From Pseudoalteromonas sp. P1-25 (GTDB lineage: Bacteria; Pseudomonadota; Gammaproteobacteria; Enterobacterales; Alteromonadaceae), in contig NZ_LKDW01000016.1 of the NCBI RefSeq assembly GCF_001401805.1, positions 27,253 to 91,252 of the forward strand: a stretch of DNA of 64,000 nucleotides, read 5' to 3'. Under the pieces are notes generated by a model that was not told the DNA's origin, searched no databases, and saw nothing but the letters and a program-made list of their open reading frames with translations. Below, piece by piece: positions 54,374 through 61,662 of the stretch. The position numbers and the translations under genes are program-made. Numbering within the stretch: position 1 is the stretch's first letter; every line of letters starts with the position of its first letter.

Positions 54374-55009
54374 TTATTTTACAGCTGTTTTAATCGGTGT
54401 TTCACCATCAAATAACTCAAAAACGCGGTTGCCATTAAATGTATTTTTAGCAATATGCAACAAGGCATTGGCTACGTTTTCGCGGCTAATTTTAGCTTTA
54501 GAACGATCGCTTGGGCGCTCTGTGGTTACTTTCATCGAGGCGCTTTCATTGGTTAAAGTACCAGGGCGCACTATGGTGTAGTTTAAACCACTGTTGATAA
54601 GGTGCTCATCGGCCATATGTTTGGCAACTAAGTAAGGTTTTAAGTCGCTTTCTATCGAGTCTGGATCGTCAGCGCCAATAGAGCTGATCATAATAAAATG
54701 CTTAACGCCATGCTCTTTAGCATACGTGGCTGCTTTGGTAGCCGCCCATAAATCAATTAGCACAGTTTTATCTGTGCCTGTACTTCCGCCAGAGCCTGCA
54801 GCAAATATTACTTGGTCGCAATCTTTTAACGCAGTAGAAAAATCGCCTTCGAGGTCTTGCTCTACAATAGTTAAAAACGGGCTATCTAAATCACTTAACT
54901 TGCTTTTATCGCGCACTAATGCAGATACATTTTGCTCATTGTTTAAAAGCAGCTCGGTGGCCATTTTACCTATTTGTCCGCTAGCGCCAATAATTAGGGT
55001 CTTACTCAT
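54374..55009 (-). CDS. NAD(P)-binding protein (atypical SDR, NmrA/YwnB-like)
   Basis: A 211-residue Rossmann-fold protein. The N-terminus TLIIGASGQIGKMATELLL carries the G-x-x-G-x-x-G dinucleotide motif; IFAAGSGGSTG follows strand 4, and YLVAKHMADEHLINSGLNYT is the atypical SDR active-site region with K, lacking the usual Y-x-x-x-K Tyr at the normal spacing. Family members act as redox sensors or minor oxidoreductases. No substrate can be assigned. Confidence 0.75.
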   Translation of the reverse strand: MSKTLIIGASGQIGKMATELLLNNEQNVSALVRDKSKLSDLDSPFLTIVEQDLEGDFSTALKDCDQVIFAAGSGGSTGTDKTVLIDLWAATKAATYAKEHGVKHFIMISSIGADDPDSIESDLKPYLVAKHMADEHLINSGLNYTIVRPGTLTNESASMKVTTERPSDRSKAKISRENVANALLHIAKNTFNGNRVFELFDGETPIKTAVK

Positions 55010-55178
55010 AATTAATTCCTTCTCAATTTAGTGTAAAGGTGTTTAGTACAAATAGACCTTGGGGTAGGCATGCGTTTTTAAAGGGTAAAACATGATTATT
55101 CTTCACAAATGGTAAATTTGCTGGTGAATAAAGTAGGAGTCTGAACTGAGCGTGAAAATTAGCCGCTTTTTGCCGTGT

Positions 55179-55502
55179 TTATTCAATCATTATACTGACT
55201 TCGGTAACATAATTATAATGGTATAAGCTAATGCGTACGGCATGACTTTGATAGTTATAGTAAAGGGTGCGGTAGTTGTTATCGCCTTTAATGTTGAGAG
55301 GCTCACCAAGTGCGTGTTGATAAAATTTAGCAATATCATTGATAGAGGCGGCTAAATACCCAGTGCGTACCTTTGGGTATTCGTTAGTTACATCCATGGT
55401 AGTGACAAACTCTTCGGGTAAGGGGATCTCGCTTACGTTTTGGCTAAATGCGTTAAACGATATAGCAGCAAGTATTGCTACAGCATAAGTTAAAGCTTTC
55501 AT
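55179..55502 (-). CDS. Hypothetical secreted protein, 107 aa
   Basis: Starts at the ATG at 55502, preceded by AAAAGG; an in-frame extension to 55532 was rejected because it precedes the signal peptide (MKALTYAVAILAAISFNAFS, cleavage after about residue 20). The mature part is a small beta-rich domain (YPKVRTGYLAASINDIAKFY, NYRTLYYNYQSHAVRISLYH). It is probably periplasmic. Function unknown. Confidence 0.6.
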   Translation of the reverse strand: MKALTYAVAILAAISFNAFSQNVSEIPLPEEFVTTMDVTNEYPKVRTGYLAASINDIAKFYQHALGEPLNIKGDNNYRTLYYNYQSHAVRISLYHYNYVTEVSIMIE

Positions 55503-55608
55503 TTTTTTCCTTTTATTTATACCCATTCGCATTCGTACATAGGCTGCGCATGGGTAATATAAATTCCTTTTAAAGGTATTATTTTACGCAAAAAAAGAAT
55601 GATGTCAT

Positions 55609-57618
55609 TTAAATTTTATTTCGTATTAAATCACGCACTATAAAACGCGCTGGGTGAATAGCTTGGCTTACACGCTCGCTTAATGGACGTGGCTCGTTAT
55701 TTAAGGTGCTAATAAAGTGCTCACTTAATAGCGGTGCACTGCATAATGCACGCGCTCCAAATCCGGTAAAAATATGTAAGCCTTGTTGTGGCTTTTGCAA
55801 AGGCAAGTATTGATAGCGTTTACCTAAGCGTAAATTAGCAAAGGCGTTGATGTAATCACTTTGCTCACACCATTGCCCCGCCATTGGCAAGTGATCTATA
55901 AATGTGCAGCGCACAGCTGCTTTAGCAGACGTTATATCACCTAATGAGGTGGCAAAGTCGCTTTGGTGGTAAAAGCTAAGGAGTTGCTCGTGGTTTAATT
56001 GGTTATCTTTTTCTGTAACAGCGCGGCTTTTTGTGTTTTTTTCAAATGTAGCGCCCATACAGTGTTTACCTAAATAGGCGGGTGTAAAATAACCTTTATG
56101 GCACAACACAGTTTTAAGCTTTTTAGAGTGTTCACTGGCTTGAATATGCGATACTTGGCCGCGTACTCCTACAATAGGTAGTGCGTTTGTTTGCTCAAAC
56201 GCATCGCTATGCTCACCAGCACATATTATTACATCACTAAATGGGCCGTACTGAATGTTATTAGCGGCTAAATACCAGCCTTCGGGTGTTTTGTTAAGCT
56301 GCTTAACATGACAGTTAAAATGGCGGCTAAAAGGCTGTAAAGTGTGGGCAGCCTGAAGCATTGCTTCTACTAATTGTGGTGGGTTTACCCAACCGCCTTG
56401 CTCAAAATAAACGCCGGGGTAGCCGGTTGTTACGCCTGCAAGTGTGTCTCCTTGCTCGGCAGTTACATTGCGCATTAAGGATTGAGGCCATAGCTGTTTT
56501 TGTTCTAAGTTTAGGTGTTTATCGGCAAGTGGTTTTTTTACCGCATGTTGCAACACACCGCACCAACTATGATCAAAATTAAAGCCGTTTTTAAGTAGTT
56601 GCTGGTAGCTGCGTTTAGCGTATAAAAAACTATGCGCAAATAATTCGCTGTGCGGTGAATTTTTAGCTTGTAAGTGCGGGTAAACCGCACCTTGTACATT
56701 ATGTGAAGCCCCCATAGCTGGTTTTTCATCTTGACAAAATAGGGTGCTTTTAATGCCACGCTTAGCCAAACTGTGTAAAATACAGCTACTTGCAATTCCG
56801 CCGCCTATTACAGCAACATGCTCTAGCTTGGCAGGGGGGTGTTCAAAGTACGGGGGTGATGACTGTGCACTATTAGCATCGGCTAATTGGCCTATTAGCA
56901 TTTCCCGTTTGCGACCAAAACCTTTTGCTTTTTGCATATTAAAGCCTGCGGCTATCAAGCCCCGGCGTACAAAGCCTGCCGCGGTAAAGGTGGCTAGTGT
57001 TGCTTGCTTGCGTGATATATCAACCATGGCATTAAACACACTTTGTTGCCACATGTCGGGGTTTTTACTCGGTGCAAAGCCGTCTAAAAACCATGCATCG
57101 ACCACCCCCGATTGCGGGTAGCTCATCGCGTTTATGGAATCAAGCACGTCGCCAAAATACAAATCAAGAATAACTTGGCCGTTATTAAATTCAATACGGT
57201 GGCAGCCAGCTAAATTAATAGGGTAATGCGTTGTTAATTCATCACTTAGCTTGTGCAGTGTTGGCCACGCTTGTAATGCTTTTTTTAGATCATCAGCATT
57301 AAGCGGGTATTTTTCAAACGAAATAAAATGCAAACGCTTAACACGTTTGTCTACTTGATTTTGAACTTGTTGATTGGCAAGGTGGTCATTAAAGTGCTGC
57401 CATGCATTTAAAAAGTTTAAACCCGTGCCAAAACCGGTTTCGGCAATAACAAAATGCGCTTGGTCATGATTTTGTAACCGCGCCTGTATATTGTTTTGTT
57501 GATAAAACACGTAATGCGATTCAGCAAGGCCGTCGTCATTAGAAAAATAAACATCGTCAAAGTTATCGGCTACCGGTGTGCCTACTTCATTAAAGTGTAT
57601 TTGGGCGTTTTTTATCAT
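55609..57618 (-). CDS. mnmC: Bifunctional tRNA modification enzyme MnmC
   Basis: Carries out the last two steps of 5-methylaminomethyl-2-thiouridine synthesis at the wobble position of several tRNAs. The protein is 669 residues, the normal length. The N-terminal methyltransferase domain has GFGTGLNF at about 62-69 and LDGFAPSKNPDMW. The C-terminal FAD-dependent oxidase begins with VAVIGGGIASSCI at about 269-281, followed by the GG-x-V-x-P region and GFGARALCSAPL. It is divergent from fabB, the arrangement also found in E. coli. Near-certain. Confidence 0.95.
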   Translation of the reverse strand: MIKNAQIHFNEVGTPVADNFDDVYFSNDDGLAESHYVFYQQNNIQARLQNHDQAHFVIAETGFGTGLNFLNAWQHFNDHLANQQVQNQVDKRVKRLHFISFEKYPLNADDLKKALQAWPTLHKLSDELTTHYPINLAGCHRIEFNNGQVILDLYFGDVLDSINAMSYPQSGVVDAWFLDGFAPSKNPDMWQQSVFNAMVDISRKQATLATFTAAGFVRRGLIAAGFNMQKAKGFGRKREMLIGQLADANSAQSSPPYFEHPPAKLEHVAVIGGGIASSCILHSLAKRGIKSTLFCQDEKPAMGASHNVQGAVYPHLQAKNSPHSELFAHSFLYAKRSYQQLLKNGFNFDHSWCGVLQHAVKKPLADKHLNLEQKQLWPQSLMRNVTAEQGDTLAGVTTGYPGVYFEQGGWVNPPQLVEAMLQAAHTLQPFSRHFNCHVKQLNKTPEGWYLAANNIQYGPFSDVIICAGEHSDAFEQTNALPIVGVRGQVSHIQASEHSKKLKTVLCHKGYFTPAYLGKHCMGATFEKNTKSRAVTEKDNQLNHEQLLSFYHQSDFATSLGDITSAKAAVRCTFIDHLPMAGQWCEQSDYINAFANLRLGKRYQYLPLQKPQQGLHIFTGFGARALCSAPLLSEHFISTLNNEPRPLSERVSQAIHPARFIVRDLIRNKI

Positions 57619-57706
57619 GACTTATTAAATTTTTAGACAGTATTTTTTTATTATTTTACGGGTTTTCTTTGAAATAGTCTGGCGTTATTTATAAGCTATT
57701 AAATTC

Positions 57707-57724
57707 AGAGTACAGGTGTACGCT
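57707..57724. promoter_or_regulatory. FabR-like operator upstream of fabB
   Basis: AGAGTACAGGTGTACGCT is an almost perfect palindrome and resembles the site at which FabR represses fabA and fabB in E. coli. It lies 76 bp upstream of the fabB ATG. Recalled motif similarity only; fabR itself is not in the window. Confidence 0.5.
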
Positions 57725-57799
57725 AGAAAGCTGACCACTTAACACCTAAAAACAGCGTAAAATACACAGTAATTTAGTTTCAAGCTAAGGGAATTACCC

Positions 57800-59014
57800 A
57801 TGAGAAGAGCCGTAATTACGGGTATCGGTGTTGTATCAAGCATCGGTAATAACAAACAAGAAGTTTTAGAGTCATTAAAAGCGGGTAAAAGCGGTATTGC
57901 TTTTAACCAAGAATTTGCCGATTACAACTTACGCAGTAATGTATCGGGCAAAATTGATATTGATGTTAAAGAACACGTAGACCGTAAAGCAATGCGCTTT
58001 ATGGGAGATGCTGCTGCTTACTCTTATATTTCTATGAAGCAAGCAATTGAAGATGCTGGCTTATCAGATGAGCAAGTATCTAATGAGCGCACGGGTTTAT
58101 TAGTAGGCTCAGGTGGTGGCTCTTCAAAGTGGCAAGTAGAAGCAGCCGATATTTTGCGCGAAAAAGGTGTAAAACGTGTAGGCCCATATATGGTACCGCG
58201 TACAATGGCGAGCACCACATCGGCCTGTTTAGCAACGCCATTTAAAATTAAAGGTGTTAACTATTCTATAAGCTCTGCGTGTGCAACTTCTGCACATTGT
58301 ATAGGTCACGCGGTTGAGCAAATTCAATTAGGCAAGCAAGATGTTATTTTTGCCGGTGGTGGTGAAGAGCTACACTGGACCCTTGCAATGGAATTTGACG
58401 CAATGGGCGCGTTGTCTACTAAATACAACGAAACACCAGAAAAAGCATCACGTACGTACGATGCAAACCGCGATGGTTTTGTTATTTCTGCTGGTGGCGG
58501 TATTGTTGTCGTAGAAGAGCTTGAGCATGCACTTGCTCGTGGCGCACATATTTACGCAGAAATTGTAGGCTATGGCGCCACATCTGATGGCTACGACATG
58601 GTAGCACCGTCAGGTGAAGGTGCTGTACGCTGTATGCGCCAAGCAATGCAAGGCGTTGATGCACCCATTGATTATTTAAACACGCACGGTACCTCTACGC
58701 CAGTAGGTGATGTTAAAGAGCTAGGCGCCATTCAAGAAGTGTTTGGTGGTAACTCGCCGCTTATTAGTGCGACTAAATCATTAACGGGTCACGCATTGGG
58801 TGCTGCGGGTGTTCACGAAGCTATTTTCTCAATTTTAATGATGGAAAACGACTTTGTAGCGCCATCTATTAACGTAGAAGAGCTAGATGAGCAAGCACAA
58901 GGCCTTAACATTGTAACAGAGCGCCGCGATACACAGCTTAATACGGTAATGTCTAATAGCTTTGGCTTTGGTGGTACAAATGCCACATTAGTTATGAGTA
59001 AATATAAAGGTTAA
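57800..59014 (+). CDS. fabB: Beta-ketoacyl-ACP synthase I
   Basis: Elongating condensing enzyme of fatty-acid synthesis, needed for unsaturated fatty acids. It is 404 residues. The catalytic triad is C161 ([12 protein letters not shown]), H296 (NTHGTSTP) and H331 ([11 protein letters not shown]). AAGGGA precedes the ATG. A terminator with stem AGCCGAGC/GCTCGGCT follows. Unlike FabF it begins [16 protein letters not shown] and matches FabB in length and neighbourhood. Confidence 0.95.
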   Translation: MRRAVITGIGVVSSIGNNKQEVLESLKAGKSGIAFNQEFADYNLRSNVSGKIDIDVKEHVDRKAMRFMGDAAAYSYISMKQAIEDAGLSDEQVSNERTGLLVGSGGGSSKWQVEAADILREKGVKRVGPYMVPRTMASTTSACLATPFKIKGVNYSISSACATSAHCIGHAVEQIQLGKQDVIFAGGGEELHWTLAMEFDAMGALSTKYNETPEKASRTYDANRDGFVISAGGGIVVVEELEHALARGAHIYAEIVGYGATSDGYDMVAPSGEGAVRCMRQAMQGVDAPIDYLNTHGTSTPVGDVKELGAIQEVFGGNSPLISATKSLTGHALGAAGVHEAIFSILMMENDFVAPSINVEELDEQAQGLNIVTERRDTQLNTVMSNSFGFGGTNATLVMSKYKG

Positions 59015-59036
59015 TTCGTTTTCTCTTTATAGTGAT

Positions 59037-59064
59037 TAAAAGCCGAGCATTGCTCGGCTTTTTA
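59037..59064 (+). terminator. Terminator of fabB
   Basis: AGCCGAGC (59041-59048), loop ATT, GCTCGGCT (59052-59059), then TTTTT. Confidence 0.85.
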
Positions 59065-59126
59065 GTTTGTGTAATTGCTTGGTTGTTCGTTACAATAGCG
59101 CCTCATTTTGCCATACGGACTCCCCA

Positions 59127-60248
59127 ATGAAGATTCTTGCCGATCAAAACATGCCTTTAGTTGAGCAGTATTTTGCAGACTTTGGTGAGGTAACGCGCTT
59201 TGATGGACGAAATTTAACACCTGATGCGTTAATTGATGTTGATGTACTCCTTACGCGCTCGGTTACTAAAGTAAACAGTGATCTGCTTGCAAAGGCTAAT
59301 AAATTAAGCTTTGTAGGTACCGCCACCATTGGTGTTGATCATATAGATACACCTTTACTTAACGAGAAAGGCATTGCTTTTAGCAGTGCCCCTGGCTGTA
59401 ATGCAATCGCGGTGGCTGAATATGTAATAAGTAGCTTATTTGCTTTAAGCCAAGAAAACGCAACCTCACTGAGTGGGCAAACAATAGGTATTGTTGGGGT
59501 GGGTAATATTGGCAGCTGTTTAGCTCAAAAACTAAAAGCACTTGATGTTGATGTTTTATTATGTGACCCAATTAAACATGAGCAGGGCTTATTAACCGAG
59601 CATGTAGAACTTGATGACCTACTTGAGCGTGTAGATGCGGTTACTTTTCATGTGCCGCTGATTAAAACTGGTGAGCATAAAACACATCATTTAATAGATG
59701 AAAAACGCCTAAACGCGTTAAAGCCTGGGTTGGCTGTTATAAATGCTAGCCGTGGAGAAGTGATTGATAACCAGGCTTTGTTATCGGTTATGGAGCAAGG
59801 GGCAGACTTAGATTTGGTTCTTGATGTGTGGGAAAACGAGCCTAACATTTTAATTCCATTGCTTGATCATGTGCGCTATGCCAGCGTGCACATTGCCGGG
59901 CATACCCTTGAAGGAAAAGCCCGCGGCACACAAATGCTGTATCAGGCTCTATGTAAATTAAAAGACGTAACCGCAGAAAAATCGCTTTCTGATTTTTTAC
60001 CACAACCTGCTGTTACAAACTTAAATTTAGAAAGCACCTTTACTGAGGCTGATATTGCGCGCTTAGTGCATTTAATCTACGACGTACGCCGCGATGATGG
60101 CATTTTGCTACGTCACTTAGCAAAAGATGGGTTTGATAGTTTACGTAAAAACTACCCAGTAAGGCGTGAGTTTAGCACTTTAACAGTGCAAGGGAATGGG
60201 CAGTATACAAATACACTCGCTCAGCTTGGTTTTAACACCGCAAACTAA
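59127..60248 (+). CDS. pdxB: Erythronate-4-phosphate dehydrogenase
   Basis: Oxidises 4-phosphoerythronate in the DXP-dependent route to pyridoxal 5'-phosphate. From the ATG at 59127 it is 373 residues, close to the 378 of E. coli; a TTG-initiated extension to 59067 has no homology and was rejected. The NAD-binding motif GIVGVGNIGS lies at 121-130, LPQPAVTNLN and a C-terminal DUF3410-type dimerisation region (LVHLIYDVRRDDGILLRHLA) follow. In many gammaproteobacteria pdxB, asd and fimV are adjacent, as here. Confidence 0.95.
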   Translation: MKILADQNMPLVEQYFADFGEVTRFDGRNLTPDALIDVDVLLTRSVTKVNSDLLAKANKLSFVGTATIGVDHIDTPLLNEKGIAFSSAPGCNAIAVAEYVISSLFALSQENATSLSGQTIGIVGVGNIGSCLAQKLKALDVDVLLCDPIKHEQGLLTEHVELDDLLERVDAVTFHVPLIKTGEHKTHHLIDEKRLNALKPGLAVINASRGEVIDNQALLSVMEQGADLDLVLDVWENEPNILIPLLDHVRYASVHIAGHTLEGKARGTQMLYQALCKLKDVTAEKSLSDFLPQPAVTNLNLESTFTEADIARLVHLIYDVRRDDGILLRHLAKDGFDSLRKNYPVRREFSTLTVQGNGQYTNTLAQLGFNTAN

Positions 60249-60293
60249 TTTAACTAGCATTGTTGTTATAACAGTGCTTAAAGAGGATAAAAT

Positions 60294-61310
60294 ATGTCGC
60301 AAAAATATAATGTTGCTGTGCTTGGCGCTACAGGCTTAGTAGGTCGTCAAATTATTGAAACCCTGGAAGATCGTAAGTTTCCGGTAGACCAACTCTTTTT
60401 ACTAGCCAGTAGCCGCAGCGCAGGTGAAGACATAAAGTTTCGTGGCGAAACCATTGAAGTACAAGACGTAGAAGGCTTTGACTTTAGCCAAGCACACATT
60501 GGTTTGTTTTCAGCCGGTGGCAGTGTGTCAGAAAAATACGCGCCAATTGCGGCCGACGCTGGCTGTGTTGTAATTGATAACACTTCACATTTTAGAAATG
60601 ATTTTGAAGTGCCGCTAGTGGTACCAGAAGTGAATGCAGCAAGCCTTGAAGACTTTAGAAACCGCAATATTATTGCAAACCCTAATTGCTCTACTATTCA
60701 AATGATGCTTGCCCTTAAACCCATTTACGATGCTTATGGTATTGACCGCATTAATGTATCTACCTACCAAGCTGTATCTGGTGCAGGCAAAGAAGCAGTC
60801 GATGAACTGGCAAAACAAACCGCCAATTTGATGAATGCGCGTCCAATGGAAAACGAAATTTTTCCTAAGCAAATTGCATTTAACGTTATCCCTCAAATCG
60901 ATACCTTTGAAGATAACGGCTACACACGCGAAGAAATGAAAATGGTAAACGAAACACATAAAATTTTGGGCGATACTACCATTGCGGTTAACCCAACCTG
61001 TGTACGTGTACCTGTATTTTTTGGCCATTCTGAGTCAATCAATATTGAAACACGCATGCCGTATGACTTTGAGCACGTTAAGCAGCTTTTAAATGATGCG
61101 CCAGGGGTCGAACTTATTGAAGACGAAGGAGATTACCCAACCGCGGTTTCAGATGCCAGTGGTAATGATACGGTTTACATTGGCCGCTTGCGCGCCGATA
61201 TTTCGCACCCGCATGGTTTAAATATGTGGGTTGTGAGTGACAACACCCGCAAAGGGGCTGCAACAAATAGCGTACAAATAGCTGAAGAGTTAATCGCTAA
61301 CTACTTATAA
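60294..61310 (+). CDS. asd: Aspartate-semialdehyde dehydrogenase
   Basis: Reduces aspartyl phosphate to aspartate semialdehyde, the branch point for lysine, methionine, threonine and diaminopimelate. It is 338 residues. The N-terminal GATGLVG (11-17) binds NADP, the catalytic Cys is C132 in NPNCSTIQ, and the C-terminus contains HGLNMWVVSDNTRKGAA. The family includes the non-enzymatic Usg paralogue of enterics, but the catalytic residues here are intact, so true Asd is favoured. A terminator follows. Confidence 0.92.
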   Translation: MSQKYNVAVLGATGLVGRQIIETLEDRKFPVDQLFLLASSRSAGEDIKFRGETIEVQDVEGFDFSQAHIGLFSAGGSVSEKYAPIAADAGCVVIDNTSHFRNDFEVPLVVPEVNAASLEDFRNRNIIANPNCSTIQMMLALKPIYDAYGIDRINVSTYQAVSGAGKEAVDELAKQTANLMNARPMENEIFPKQIAFNVIPQIDTFEDNGYTREEMKMVNETHKILGDTTIAVNPTCVRVPVFFGHSESINIETRMPYDFEHVKQLLNDAPGVELIEDEGDYPTAVSDASGNDTVYIGRLRADISHPHGLNMWVVSDNTRKGAATNSVQIAEELIANYL

Positions 61311-61336
61311 ATAGCAGCTAATATTGTGTGTAAATT

Positions 61337-61372
61337 AAGCGGCAAACTTTAAGAGTTTGCCGCTTTTGTTTT
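61337..61372 (+). terminator. Terminator of asd
   Basis: AAGCGGCAAACT and AGTTTGCCGCTT form a perfect 12-bp stem with a five-base loop, followed by TTGTTTTT. Confidence 0.85.
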
Positions 61373-61662
61373 TGGAGAAGCCAAATTATTGCCGCTTAGC
61401 GTTGCTACTAAGCTAAACGCCTTGATCTATCACGATAAAATAGTATTAAGAATAAAGTTTTAAGGTATTTATTTTCAAAGCGTTGCAATGGATATTAGAC
61501 CGTAACTGGTTTATAGTTTGTAACTGGAATAGAGCTTGCAATAAAAATAGATTGTAATAACAAATGTAGATCAGCTGTTTGGCTGGTTACGGCAAGAATA
61601 ATTAATGTTGAGCAGCTTAATAAATAGCAAAGCATTTAACATTTACACATTAAAGGATCAGC
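61373..61662. other. Promoter region of the FimV/HubP-like gene
   Basis: No gene in this stretch. It holds an AAGGATCA Shine-Dalgarno ahead of the ATG at 61663; no promoter could be singled out. Confidence 0.4.

Noticed and set aside
59067..59126. TTG-initiated extension of pdxB
   Set aside because: It lies upstream of the family N-terminus and begins within the fabB terminator neighbourhood.
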